From positions 2,728,001 to 2,792,000 of the forward strand of contig NZ_CP079737.1 of assembly GCF_019916025.1 (NCBI RefSeq): DNA of 64,000 nt, given 5' to 3'. Source of the DNA: Paraclostridium bifermentans. Its GTDB lineage: Bacteria > Bacillota > Clostridia > Peptostreptococcales > Peptostreptococcaceae. This document shows, one piece after another, positions 42,685 to 51,664 of this stretch. The notes beneath the pieces are model-generated. The model saw only the letters and a list, made by a program, of their open reading frames with translations, had not been told where the DNA came from and did no database searches. Positions within the stretch are counted from its first letter, which is position 1. Each line of letters begins with the position of its first letter. A program made the translations under genes and the position numbers.

Positions 42685-43629
42685 ATGGAACCGTTATTTT
42701 TAAAACCATTATTTATGCACAGAATATGGGGAGGAACTACATTAAGAGATAAGTTTAACTATGAAATCCCCTCTGAAAATACAGGCGAGTGTTGGGCTAT
42801 AAGTTCTCATGAAAATGGAGATTGCGAGATTACAAATGGAAAGTTTAAGGGGATGACTTTATCTATCTTATGGTCTAATCACAAAGAACTATTTGGAAAT
42901 ATGCCTGGAGATAAATTTCCATTACTTACAAAAATATTAGATGCTAATGATAATTTATCAGTTCAAGTCCATCCTGATAATGAATATGCTAATAAAAACG
43001 AAAATGGAGAATTGGGTAAAACTGAATGCTGGTACATAATAGATTGCGATGATGATGCTGAAATGATATTTGGACACAATGCTAAATCTAAAGAAGAATT
43101 GGAATACATGGTTTCAAATAATAAATGGAGTGATTTACTTAGAAGAGTTAGAGTTAACAAAGGAGACTTTTTCTATGTTCCAAGCGGAACAATCCATGCT
43201 TTATGCAAAGGAACTCTAGTGTTAGAAACTCAACAAAATTCTGATACTACTTATAGGGTTTATGATTATGATAGAATTGACTCTAATGGGAATAAAAGAG
43301 ATCTTCATGTTGATAAGTCTATAACTGTTACTACAGTCCCTCATATTGAAAACAAATCTAATTATAAGGTTCTTGAAAACGATAACTTTAAACTTACAAC
43401 ATTTGTAAGCAATGAGTTTTTTAGTGTTCATAAATTGGATGTTTTTAATGAATATAGTTCCACTCAAGATAATCCATTCGAATTATATAGTGTAATAGAT
43501 GGTGACGGAAAACTAGTATCAAACTCAAATGAATATAGTTTAAATAAAGGCGATAACTTTATATTACCTAATAACTTTGGGGAATTTAAACTAATAGGTA
43601 ATCTACAATTAATAATTTCTCATATGTAG
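42685..43629 (+). CDS. manA: Class I mannose-6-phosphate isomerase
   Basis: ManA interconverts mannose-6-phosphate and fructose-6-phosphate. The 314-residue chain is of the short Bacillus-type class I form: the zinc-binding motifs QVHPDNEYA (near 95-103), LGKTECWYI, and GTIHALCKGTLVLE (near 170) are all present, within a cupin barrel. AGGAGGG precedes the ATG. It is monocistronic with its own promoter and terminator. It could serve mannose use through the mannose-family PTS or supply GDP-mannose precursors; a mannose-1-phosphate guanylyltransferase is not in the window. Confidence 0.95.
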   Translation: MEPLFLKPLFMHRIWGGTTLRDKFNYEIPSENTGECWAISSHENGDCEITNGKFKGMTLSILWSNHKELFGNMPGDKFPLLTKILDANDNLSVQVHPDNEYANKNENGELGKTECWYIIDCDDDAEMIFGHNAKSKEELEYMVSNNKWSDLLRRVRVNKGDFFYVPSGTIHALCKGTLVLETQQNSDTTYRVYDYDRIDSNGNKRDLHVDKSITVTTVPHIENKSNYKVLENDNFKLTTFVSNEFFSVHKLDVFNEYSSTQDNPFELYSVIDGDGKLVSNSNEYSLNKGDNFILPNNFGEFKLIGNLQLIISHM

Positions 43630-43631
43630 TT

Positions 43632-43677
43632 AAAAAGGGATGCATATTTATTTTAATACATATGCATCCCTTTTTTA
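43632..43677. terminator. Bidirectional terminator after manA
   Basis: AAAAAGGGATGCATAT and ATATGCATCCCTTTTT form a perfect 16-base stem, starting 3 bases after the manA stop. Confidence 0.92.
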
Positions 43678-43729
43678 AATTATAAGTTCTGATTCAATAT
43701 ACAAAGTAAAGTAAATTAAACTTAACTTT

Positions 43730-44566
43730 CTATTTCCCCAAAATACAAACTACCATCTTAACTAAATATTCTTTACATATAGGAACTCTTGAAATATTTT
43801 TAAATATCTTCCTCAAGGGTTCTTCTTTATAATATTCTACATTAAATCTACTGTTTTTTATTATATTATTAAATCTCTTTATTGTCATTTTATTTATATA
43901 CGAAAAATATTCAGTTTCATCTGTTTTTTTACTTATTCTGAATTCAATTCGCTCATTCCCATCAGGTAAATCTTTTACTAATTCTTTATATGTATTTATA
44001 AGAGTTTTCTCACTAAAAAATAAATGAACCCATGGTATAGCTATAGCATCGCTTAAATGCGCCCCATACGGGTGATTATACGGAGGAAAGTTTAAATATA
44101 ATTTACCACCTTTTTTTAAAATTCTATAGCATTCATCTAAAACCTTTTCAGGATTTCCTACATGCTCCATAGCATCATTCATAATTATTGTATCAAAACT
44201 TTCATCTGGAAATGGTGTTTTAGATGCATCACAACAAATAAATTTAAACTTTTGGCTTACACCATATTTTTCAGATAAATCTCTAGCATCTTTTTCATAT
44301 TTATTCAATATCTCTAATCCAACAATACTCTCAACTTCTTTAGATGCATAGAAAACAGTTTTTCCTCCAGCTCCACACCCTATATCTAGTACCTTTTTAT
44401 CTTTAAACATTTTATCAATAGTTGTGCTCTTTAAATAAAATTTTAATGTATCTAGTCCTTTTTCATATTGCCATTCTTGATATGTTTTTTCTCCATTGTT
44501 ACTTAAATTAAATGGATGACTTGGTAACTTAAAGAATTTATTCAATTTAATACATGTGTTAATCAT
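43730..44566 (-). CDS. Class I SAM-dependent methyltransferase
   Basis: A 278-residue methyltransferase: KVLDIGCGAGGKTVFYA (motif I, about residues 58-74), DTIIMNDAMEHVGNPEKVLDECYRILKKGG (motifs II/III region, about 130-160) and a variable C-terminal part. The MEHV pattern is typical of the Methyltransf_11 group that modifies small molecules, sugars or lipids. It may act on a cell-envelope glycan, given the neighbours, but there is no direct evidence. AAGGAGAT precedes the ATG. Its 3' end meets the manA terminator. Confidence 0.85.
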   Translation of the reverse strand: MINTCIKLNKFFKLPSHPFNLSNNGEKTYQEWQYEKGLDTLKFYLKSTTIDKMFKDKKVLDIGCGAGGKTVFYASKEVESIVGLEILNKYEKDARDLSEKYGVSQKFKFICCDASKTPFPDESFDTIIMNDAMEHVGNPEKVLDECYRILKKGGKLYLNFPPYNHPYGAHLSDAIAIPWVHLFFSEKTLINTYKELVKDLPDGNERIEFRISKKTDETEYFSYINKMTIKRFNNIIKNSRFNVEYYKEEPLRKIFKNISRVPICKEYLVKMVVCILGK

Positions 44567-44945
44567 AAAAATCTCCTTGTTTATTTACTTAACATATTTC
44601 TATTATTTTCCCTAATACTTAAGTACTATTATAGTATATAATTAACTTTTTTGTTAATTATTTCCATATAGTTCTTATAAAAATAAGCTAATTTTTTCAT
44701 AGGTCCATACATACTAAGTTTTAAATATACAATTTGATTTTTTAAATTTCTAAAGTCAAAAGTATCAACAAATGTAGATATAAATCAATAGTTCATACAT
44801 ATTAAATCTAAGTTATACTTTAAATAACTACAAACCTATATTTGAAAATAAAAATAATTAATAGTTAAGTTTTTGCATATTAAATATAATTATCTTCAAA
44901 ACAAGGTTCATAATTCTTATTTAAATTTTTATTATCTCAATTTGA
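44567..44945. other. Gene-free 379-base stretch with possible gene remnant
   Basis: AT-rich region. On the minus strand 44784-44629 is open for 51 codons before a stop, reading DTFDFRNLKNQIVYLKLS...; an in-frame TGA interrupts the frame upstream, and no start with a ribosome site is seen. It may be the decayed end of a gene. No hairpin, RNA gene or promoter of note. Confidence 0.3.
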
Positions 44946-45467
44946 TTATTTATAATATCCAAGTATTTTTATATATCTTCTCTCTCCTTCTTTTTCGCTT
45001 AAAGGAAAATCTATCAAATCTTCTGTATGCTGACAAATTAAATAATCTAATAAATAGTTTCTATCATCTAATATTACTTCACTTATTATCATTGTGTGAT
45101 ATGCACTACCTTGATATATTAATTGAACTAAATCTCCTTTTTCTAATTCATCATAATCTGCTAAAACTGCATATATACCGTAATTCTCGGTTTTATATTT
45201 ATTGTTATTTAAAACATACCTACCAAATGCATCCGCAGACGTCCAAGTTGGAGTTCTACTAAAATCACTATACCAATACCATTGGTGCATTATATCCTTA
45301 CCCTCATGATCAAAAGGTATATCCCCTGCATGTATACACTGAGATATATAGTTTGTGCAATCTCCTCCCCATGGGTCATAGTCTTTATATTTAGGGTTTC
45401 TGTATAAAGCCCACGTTCTAGCATAATCAACTGCTGATTCTCTATCATATTCATTTAGAAATCTCAT
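44946..45467 (-). CDS. Amidase_6 (PF12671)-type papain-like protein
   Basis: A 173-residue protein matching the putative amidase domain: YDRESAVDYARTWALYRNPKY, then DPWGGDCTNYISQCIHAG with the likely nucleophile Cys, and SAYHTMIISEV with the His. The family is thought to be Cys/His hydrolases acting on peptide or amide bonds in cell-wall material. No signal peptide is present in this copy, so it may act in the cytoplasm, or be exported by other means. ATG behind GGAGTGAC. It follows the DUF3298-like gene by 4 bases, so the two form a small operon. Confidence 0.82.
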   Translation of the reverse strand: MRFLNEYDRESAVDYARTWALYRNPKYKDYDPWGGDCTNYISQCIHAGDIPFDHEGKDIMHQWYWYSDFSRTPTWTSADAFGRYVLNNNKYKTENYGIYAVLADYDELEKGDLVQLIYQGSAYHTMIISEVILDDRNYLLDYLICQHTEDLIDFPLSEKEGERRYIKILGYYK

Positions 45468-45471
45468 ATTG

Positions 45472-46005
45472 TCACTCCATTATATAACTTTTAATGTAAT
45501 TTGATATGTCACTTTCATTATCTTTAAAATTAATTTTAATTTCATCTATATCGCATGTATCTTTATTTTCATATGAAGAGAATACTATAGATGCGTAGTC
45601 CTTTGTTATATAAAATTTTTGGTCTATATTCTTATTTATAAGCTCTGCTTTATTGAAAATATCTTCTATTAATAATTCTCTCTTTCTTTTAAGATCAAAA
45701 TTATAAGTATTTATATAATTTATTATTTTGTTAGAATTGTATAGTTCCGAAAATATTATAGATATACTAATTATATTGTTTTTATTAAGATGTACTTTAA
45801 AATCTACAAGAATAATTGTATTATAGCTAGAATACATATATTCTTCTTCTGAAACTTCCTTAAAAATTAATATATCATCGTATATTTTCTTATTTATATA
45901 TTCTATGAATGAATTATTATTTAAATTTGTTATTACAGGATATTCTATTATGCAGTTTAAATTTTCGTACTCCTCATCTATATATGATTTTTCTATTTTT
46001 AGCAT
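45472..46005 (-). CDS. DUF3298/DUF4163-like protein
   Basis: A 177-residue soluble protein that resembles the DUF4163-DUF3298 arrangement found in RsiV-like anti-sigma factors: N-terminal strand region with IIEYPVITNLNN, then KVHLNKNNIISISIIFSELYN and ISDI-like C-terminal repeats (KINFKDNESD). No membrane segment or signal peptide is evident. I chose the ATG at 46003-46005, 8 bases after GGAGG. The pairing with an amidase_6 gene 4 bases downstream suggests a joint role. The family likeness is moderate only. Confidence 0.6.
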   Translation of the reverse strand: MLKIEKSYIDEEYENLNCIIEYPVITNLNNNSFIEYINKKIYDDILIFKEVSEEEYMYSSYNTIILVDFKVHLNKNNIISISIIFSELYNSNKIINYINTYNFDLKRKRELLIEDIFNKAELINKNIDQKFYITKDYASIVFSSYENKDTCDIDEIKINFKDNESDISNYIKSYIME

Positions 46006-46180
46006 CAAAATAGCCTCCTGTCTTTTAAGTATATTATTATGTATGCTCATTTTCTAAATTGTGTTATATTTTTCTGATATTTTAGTATTAAAATTATGTT
46101 TATCGTTTAATATAATCATATATATTTTTATATATTAATTTTTTGTCAAATTTATTATATATTTTGTAATATTTATAGTA

Positions 46181-46209
46181 TTGAATATCTGTTTATAGTT
46201 TAATATAAT
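46181..46209 (+). promoter_or_regulatory. Promoter of the LCP gene
   Basis: TTGAAT (46181-46186), 17-base spacer, TATAAT (46204-46209), 38 bases before the start codon. Confidence 0.75.
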
Positions 46210-46247
46210 TAGTTGTACGCTAAAAAAAGTAGAAAGAAGGGATTATT

Positions 46248-47222
46248 TTGTCGAATTTAAAAAAATTCGTTATTGCACTTTTGTTACTAGTTATACTATT
46301 GCCAGCTGGTGCTTTTGGGTACTTATACTTTAAGTTAGATAGCATGTATGATAATTCTGCTGATACAAAAATGCTTAATAAGACAAATTATAAGTCAGAA
46401 GATGGTATAACTAATATTTTATTAGTTGGAACTGATGGAAGAACTACTAAGGAGGCTTCTAGATCTGATTCTATGATGATTCTTACTATAGATAATAAGC
46501 ATAAAAGTTTAAAGCTTACTTCTCTAGCTAGAGATACATATGTTAGCATTCCTGGTCATGGCGATGCTAAATTAAATGCAGCATTTGCATACGGTGGAAT
46601 TGGATTGCTAATAGACACAATAGAAAGTAATTTCAAACTAGATATTCAAAATTATGCTATTGTCGACTTCTTCTCATTCATGGATATAGTTGACACTTTA
46701 GGAGGAGTTGTTGTCGATGTTAAATCTAGTGAAATTTCAGAATTAAATAAATTTATTCCTGAATGCTACGAGTTTAACACAAACCCTAAAAAAGGTGAAA
46801 TAAAGTATGTAAATAATTCTGGTAATCAAAAGTTAAATGGATACCAAGCTCTAGCTTATGGACGTATTAGAAAAAATGATAGCGCTTTAGAGAGAGATAG
46901 AAGACAAAGATCTCTTATTGAAGGTATGATGTCTGGAGTTAAAAACTTATCAGTAACTAAATATCCTGAGTTACTTAACTCTATATTACCTTATATAAAA
47001 ACAAATATGAAGCCGACCGAGATGCTTGCAATTGGAACTACAGTCTTAGGTATAGGCATTTCAAATGTAAAATCATTAGAATTTCCAATGGAACAATATA
47101 GTACTGGTGGTAGCTATGGCCATGCTGGTTGGGTTTGGAGATATGATGAAGATAAATGCTTACCTATACTGCATGATTTTATATTTAATGATGTTGAGTT
47201 TAAACCAAGCATAAGTGAATAG
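46248..47222 (+). CDS. LytR-CpsA-Psr (LCP) family wall-polymer ligase
   Basis: A 324-residue protein: N-terminal signal-anchor helix (about residues 5-28), then an LCP domain. ILLVGTDGR, RSDSMMILTI, LTSLARDTYVSIPG and ALAYGRIRKNDSALERDRRQR are the pyrophosphate-binding arginine/aspartate motifs. LCP enzymes move lipid-linked glycopolymers from undecaprenyl pyrophosphate to peptidoglycan outside the cell. The start is TTG (46248) after AGAAGGG, as no ATG fits. It is the plus-strand neighbour of the polymer-synthesis cluster at 47338-59615, so the probable substrate is that polymer. It has its own promoter and terminator. Confidence 0.92.
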   Translation: MSNLKKFVIALLLLVILLPAGAFGYLYFKLDSMYDNSADTKMLNKTNYKSEDGITNILLVGTDGRTTKEASRSDSMMILTIDNKHKSLKLTSLARDTYVSIPGHGDAKLNAAFAYGGIGLLIDTIESNFKLDIQNYAIVDFFSFMDIVDTLGGVVVDVKSSEISELNKFIPECYEFNTNPKKGEIKYVNNSGNQKLNGYQALAYGRIRKNDSALERDRRQRSLIEGMMSGVKNLSVTKYPELLNSILPYIKTNMKPTEMLAIGTTVLGIGISNVKSLEFPMEQYSTGGSYGHAGWVWRYDEDKCLPILHDFIFNDVEFKPSISE

Positions 47223-47225
47223 ATA

Positions 47226-47272
47226 TAAAAAAGAAAGCTTATTCCTTAGATGAATAAGCCTTCTTTTTTATT
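47226..47272. terminator. Bidirectional terminator of the LCP gene and the polymer cluster
   Basis: AAAAAAGAA-GCTTATTC pairs with GAATAAGC-TTCTTTTTT with small bulges; T-tracts on both strands. Confidence 0.8.
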
Positions 47273-47337
47273 AATTAATTTTTTTAATTCAATTTATATA
47301 ACTTTAATGCTATCCGATATATAATTCTATAAATTTT

Positions 47338-48279
47338 TTATAAATTATAATTTTCCTTTAGATATTTAGCTAAATGATTTGAAAGTTTTTTAGCTCCTAT
47401 GTAGTTTAAATGTCTTGGGTCATAAAAATCTTTTTCTTCATCAAGTCTCAATTCTCTATACATTTTATTATAGTTTATAAAAGAAACACCACTTCGTTTT
47501 GCAATATTCTCTACTGTATTTAATCTTTCCACATATTCTTGATTCGGGTTATTAGGAGCTTTTATTAATAAAAGCTTTATATTATTTTCATTTGCTAATT
47601 TAATAATTTTATTTAAATATAATTCTGTTTTTTTAGGCAGAAGTCTAGCTTTTTTTGTATTTGGATACTTATAATCTTTAATAGGCTTTGTTCCATCTAA
47701 AAAAATCATACCCTTATCTTTATTTTTTTTATTTTTATAACTTAAATCAAAGTCATCTTTAGAAAGATTTTTCCACCTTGAGTGATATTTAAACAAATCA
47801 AAATAATAATAAACTCTATCTTTTTTAGGAGCACTAGCTCGTATTGCATCAACTTTGTTTTTTGAAAACTTCATTTCATTAAGTGCAGTATAATTCATAG
47901 CTTCAGTTCCATACTCCTTATCATAATCTACAATCATATGCACATCTAATATCATAACTTTAGGTTTTTGAAATTTCAAAGCTTCTTTCATATAATAATA
48001 AGTTATCCATATAGGCTGATTTGACGTAGCTAAAACGTATGATTGAATACCTGTTTTATCCCATATCTCTATAGGATTTATAGATGCATACGCATGACTT
48101 GATCCAAACGCTAAAACATCTAGTGTATTTCTTTTTTCATTATAAAAACCACTTGTAGTCATGCTAAAATCCCATGGTTTACTTAATTGTTTAGATCTTA
48201 ATATATTAGAACTATATACAAATATAAGGCTAAATATAACAAAAAAAATAATACTTTTCATTAAAAATTTATTTTTCAT
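47338..48279 (-). CDS. SGNH-type O-acetyltransferase partner (DltD/PatB-like)
   Basis: A 313-residue protein with one N-terminal membrane anchor (about residues 8-27) and an extracellular SGNH-hydrolase-like domain: LAFGSSHAYASINP holds the nucleophile Ser, and DFYDPRHLNYIG near the end holds the Asp and His of the triad. In DltB/DltD, AlgI/AlgJ and PatA/PatB pairs, the MBOAT brings acyl groups across the membrane and the SGNH protein loads them onto a polymer. Here the MBOAT gene lies 14 bases upstream. The likely effect is O-acetylation of the secondary wall polymer, as PatB does in Bacillus anthracis; D-alanylation is less likely since dltA and dltC are absent. Confidence 0.82.
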   Translation of the reverse strand: MKNKFLMKSIIFFVIFSLIFVYSSNILRSKQLSKPWDFSMTTSGFYNEKRNTLDVLAFGSSHAYASINPIEIWDKTGIQSYVLATSNQPIWITYYYMKEALKFQKPKVMILDVHMIVDYDKEYGTEAMNYTALNEMKFSKNKVDAIRASAPKKDRVYYYFDLFKYHSRWKNLSKDDFDLSYKNKKNKDKGMIFLDGTKPIKDYKYPNTKKARLLPKKTELYLNKIIKLANENNIKLLLIKAPNNPNQEYVERLNTVENIAKRSGVSFINYNKMYRELRLDEEKDFYDPRHLNYIGAKKLSNHLAKYLKENYNL

Positions 48280-48293
48280 TAAATTCCGTCTCC

Positions 48294-49781
48294 CTAAAAT
48301 TGAAAATAAATAAACTGTTGAGCACTAAATCCAGGACCATACACACCTAATATAAGTATAGAAAATATAGCAACATAATATATTATCCATCTAAATAAAA
48401 TACCTTGTCTATTTATTTTTTCTCTTATGTTAAAGCTTCTTTTCATTAAGCCTACTAAAAATAAAATTAGTAATGAAATTATAACTATTTTAATTTCATT
48501 TTGATCTAATCCTAAATTATATATACTTCCATCGATTAAAATCCATGGATCAAAATAAAACATTTTTTTTATTATACCCATAGAGTCTCTAAGCGTTGGG
48601 GCTCTAAAAAATATCCAAGCAAAATCTACTAAAATAAAAGTAACAATAACCTTGTATAGTCTGTGACCAAAACTACTTCTATCAATACTCAAAATTTCCA
48701 CAGCTCGATCTCTAAATGGCTTCATTATTTTACCTATAACTTGATATATACCATGTAAAAATCCCCATATTACAAAATTCCAACTAGCCCCATGCCATAA
48801 TCCACTAGCTAGGAAAACTATCATTATATTTCTATAATTTTTTAGTTTTCCTTTTCTGTTTCCACCTAATGGTATATATAAATAATCTTTAAACCAAGTT
48901 CCTAAAGATATGTGCCACCTTCTCCAAAATTCAGCAATAGATTGAGAGAAGTATGGAGTATCAAAGTTCTTCATTAGCTTGAATCCTAAAACCTGAGCAC
49001 TTCCTATAGCAATATCTGAGTATGATGAAAAATCGCAATATATTTGAATTGCAAACAAAACTACTGCAATTATAATTTCAAGTCCATTGTATTGTTTGTA
49101 GTTATTAAATACATTATTAACTATAATAGCTAGTCTATCTGCTATAACCATTTTTTGAAACATTCCCCATATCATTAACTGCAATCCGTTTTTTACTCTT
49201 TCATAGTCAAATGAATAATCTTTATTAAATTGATTTAATAATGTTCTAGACCTCTCTATAGGTCCTGCTACTAACTGAGGAAAAAATGAAACAAACAATG
49301 CATATTTTCCTAAATTATGTTCTACCTCTACATCTCCTCTATAAACATCCATAGTGTAACTTAATGCTTGAAATGTATAAAATGATATTCCCACAGGTAA
49401 TAATACATCAAATTGAGGTACTATCATACTAATATTAATCTTCTCTAAAACAAAATTAATATTGTCTAGTATGAAATTAAAATATTTAAAAAATACTAAT
49501 ATTCCTAAATTCAATGTGAAACTTAATCCTACACAAATTTTTTTATTTTTCTTTCTCTTATCCACATTCTCAATGCAGTTAGCCTTTTCTATTAATATGC
49601 CACTAAAGTACGTTATAACTGTTGATATCAAGATTAATATCGCAAACCTTGGATCCCAACTCATATAAAAATAGTAACTTGTGATTAACAACCATATCCA
49701 TTTTAATTTACTAGGTATTATAAAGTATATTAATGTAACTATAGGAAAAAACACTATAAATTGAAATGAGTTAAATACCAT
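48294..49781 (-). CDS. MBOAT-family membrane O-acyltransferase (AlgI/PatA-like)
   Basis: A 495-residue polytopic protein of the AlgI/DltB MBOAT family, with about eleven hydrophobic helices. The motifs VSFFPQLVAGPIERSRTLL (about 170-188), FCDFSSYSDIAIG-like text (YCDFSSYSDIAIGSAQVLG), EFWRRWHISLGTWFKDYLYIPLGG, and LWHGASWNFVIWGFLHG with the catalytic His are all clear. It should pass acetyl groups from cytoplasmic acetyl-CoA across the membrane. The SGNH partner follows directly. In the cluster it probably decorates the glycan made by the genes upstream. Confidence 0.9.
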   Translation of the reverse strand: MVFNSFQFIVFFPIVTLIYFIIPSKLKWIWLLITSYYFYMSWDPRFAILILISTVITYFSGILIEKANCIENVDKRKKNKKICVGLSFTLNLGILVFFKYFNFILDNINFVLEKINISMIVPQFDVLLPVGISFYTFQALSYTMDVYRGDVEVEHNLGKYALFVSFFPQLVAGPIERSRTLLNQFNKDYSFDYERVKNGLQLMIWGMFQKMVIADRLAIIVNNVFNNYKQYNGLEIIIAVVLFAIQIYCDFSSYSDIAIGSAQVLGFKLMKNFDTPYFSQSIAEFWRRWHISLGTWFKDYLYIPLGGNRKGKLKNYRNIMIVFLASGLWHGASWNFVIWGFLHGIYQVIGKIMKPFRDRAVEILSIDRSSFGHRLYKVIVTFILVDFAWIFFRAPTLRDSMGIIKKMFYFDPWILIDGSIYNLGLDQNEIKIVIISLLILFLVGLMKRSFNIREKINRQGILFRWIIYYVAIFSILILGVYGPGFSAQQFIYFQF

Positions 49782-49799
49782 AGTTTCCTCCCCAAAGTA

Positions 49800-50906
49800 C
49801 TATCCTAGTTTCGCTATTATCGCATCAACAATATATTTACTTGCATTCCCATCTCCATATGGATTCGATGCCTTACTCATAGCTTCATACGCAGTTTTAC
49901 TTGTTAATAATTCTTTTGTAAGGTTATATATAACTTCTTCATCAGTTCCCGCTAGTTTTAATGTTCCTGCTTTTACCCCTTCCGGTCTTTCTGTCGTATC
50001 TCTTAAAACTAATACTGGTTTACCTAAAGAAGGAGCCTCTTCTTGTATTCCTCCACTATCAGTCATAATTATATACGATTTATTTAAAAAGTTGTGGAAA
50101 TCAAATACTTCAAGTGGCTCTATAAGATGTACTTTCTTATTATCTCCTAAAACCTCATCTGCAGCTTGTCTTACTAAAGGATTTAAATGTATAGGATATA
50201 CAACTTGAACATCATCAAATTCTTCTGTTATTCTTTTTATTGCTCTAAACATATTTTTCATAGGTTCACCTAAATTTTCTCTTCTATGTGCAGTTAGCAT
50301 TATCATTCTATCTGAACCTATTTTTTCAAATATATCATTATTGTAATCTGATTTTACTGTAGTTTTTAGAGCATCAATTGCTGTATTCCCAGTTACGTAT
50401 ATATTTTTTTCTGATTTTCCTTCTCTTAGTAAGTTCTCTTTTGATATTTCAGTTGGTGCAAAATGCATATCTGCTATTACACCTGTTACTTGTCTATTTA
50501 CCTCTTCTGGATATGGTGAGTATTTATCATATGTTCTAAGTCCCGCTTCAACATGTCCAACTAAAGTTTTATTATAAAACGCAGCTAAACTTCCTGATAA
50601 TGTAGTCGTAGTATCTCCATGAACTAAAACTATATCAGGTTGGACATTAGCTATTACATCACTTAAACTTTGTAATGCTCTTGTAGTTATATCGACCAAT
50701 GTCTGCCCTTGCTTCATTATATTTAAATCATAATTTGGTGTTATTTCAAACGTTTCTAAAACTTGATCTAACATCTGTCTATGTTGAGCAGTTACACATA
50801 CTATACTTTCAATTTCTTCTCTTGATTCTAGTTCTTTTACTAGTGGAGCCATTTTTATAGCTTCTGGTCTAGTTCCAAATATAGTCATTACTTTGATTTT
50901 TTTCAT
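49800..50906 (-). CDS. wecB: UDP-N-acetylglucosamine 2-epimerase (non-hydrolysing)
   Basis: A 368-residue enzyme that makes UDP-ManNAc from UDP-GlcNAc. Clear motifs: TIFGTRPEAIKMAPLV at the N-terminus, VTAQHRQMLDQVL, VHGDTTTTL, GHVEAGLRT, LTAHRRENLG and TDSGGIQEEAPSLGKPVLVLRDTTERPE near the C-terminus, where the catalytic acid/base residues and the nucleotide site lie. UDP-ManNAc is the donor for the TagA-family transferase encoded just downstream, and ManNAc is a component of SLH-binding wall polymers in Bacillus (GneZ). The preceding gene in the transcript is the MBOAT's neighbour; gaps are under 30 bases. Confidence 0.96.
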   Translation of the reverse strand: MKKIKVMTIFGTRPEAIKMAPLVKELESREEIESIVCVTAQHRQMLDQVLETFEITPNYDLNIMKQGQTLVDITTRALQSLSDVIANVQPDIVLVHGDTTTTLSGSLAAFYNKTLVGHVEAGLRTYDKYSPYPEEVNRQVTGVIADMHFAPTEISKENLLREGKSEKNIYVTGNTAIDALKTTVKSDYNNDIFEKIGSDRMIMLTAHRRENLGEPMKNMFRAIKRITEEFDDVQVVYPIHLNPLVRQAADEVLGDNKKVHLIEPLEVFDFHNFLNKSYIIMTDSGGIQEEAPSLGKPVLVLRDTTERPEGVKAGTLKLAGTDEEVIYNLTKELLTSKTAYEAMSKASNPYGDGNASKYIVDAIIAKLG

Positions 50907-50935
50907 ATCGTCACTCTTTCTAATAATATTTTATA

Positions 50936-51658
50936 TTATTTATTTTGTTTAGCCATTTTTTTTATTTCAAAAATGAATTTAACATTACTATCATAAAATC
51001 TCTTCATTCTTTTTCTATCCCCTGCGATTCTATATAGCCACTCTATATTTAACTTTTGAAATATTTGTGGTGCTCTTTTTACAGTACCACTCATAACGTC
51101 AAAAGTTCCACCTACACCTATAAATATACCTTTAGAAAAATCTTCAATATGCTTACCTATAAGCAGCTCTTGAGCAGGCACACCTAATGCTACTAAAGTT
51201 ATATCAGGAGATAATTTTTTTATATTTTCAAAAACTAAATCTTTATCTTCTACATATCCATCACTGTAACCTAAAAGATTTATATTTGGATATAAATCTT
51301 TTATTTTTTTTACAGTAAGCTCCATTACTTCTTTACTTGCCCCAAATAAATATAAAGATTTATTATGTCTATTTGCATATTCTAAAATTCCATAGCTTAT
51401 TTCTACTCCAGGAATTCGTTCTTTTATATTTACATCTAAAATTTTCGCAGCTTTTACAACCCCAATTCCATCAGCTACTATCGTAGTATTTTTGTTTTTA
51501 AGAATTTGGTCAAAATCTGAATTTTCTCTAGCTTTCATAAAAGTTTCTGGATTAGCTGTAACTATAAAAGTTTTTTTATCATTTAATAAGTTTTCTTTTA
51601 TTTCGCTTAAAAAATCTTCTGTTGTTCCTCTATACGTTTTTTTTATATAATCTATCAT
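50936..51658 (-). CDS. WecG/TagA/CpsF family glycosyltransferase (GT26)
   Basis: A 240-residue membrane-associated transferase of the TagA/TarA family, which adds ManNAc from UDP-ManNAc to GlcNAc-PP-undecaprenol, the second step of several wall polymers. Family blocks seen: VTANPETFMKARENSDF, IVADGIGVVKAAKIL, ERIPGVEIS, LFGASKEVMELT, LVALGVPAQELLI and GVGGTFDVMSGTVKRAPQIFQKLNIEWLYRI. The catalytic Asp in ADGIGV is present. It lies 6 bases downstream of the GT4 gene and 29 bases upstream of wecB, whose product it should use. Confidence 0.93.
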   Translation of the reverse strand: MIDYIKKTYRGTTEDFLSEIKENLLNDKKTFIVTANPETFMKARENSDFDQILKNKNTTIVADGIGVVKAAKILDVNIKERIPGVEISYGILEYANRHNKSLYLFGASKEVMELTVKKIKDLYPNINLLGYSDGYVEDKDLVFENIKKLSPDITLVALGVPAQELLIGKHIEDFSKGIFIGVGGTFDVMSGTVKRAPQIFQKLNIEWLYRIAGDRKRMKRFYDSNVKFIFEIKKMAKQNK

Positions 51659-51664
51659 AAATTC

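Noticed and set aside
44873-45262. Plus-strand 129-codon ORF
   Set aside because: Overlaps the amidase_6 gene antisense; Leu/Tyr-rich with no ribosome site.
47338-49781. dlt D-alanylation operon
   Set aside because: Only DltB/DltD-like proteins are present; dltA and dltC are missing, so O-acetylation is likelier.
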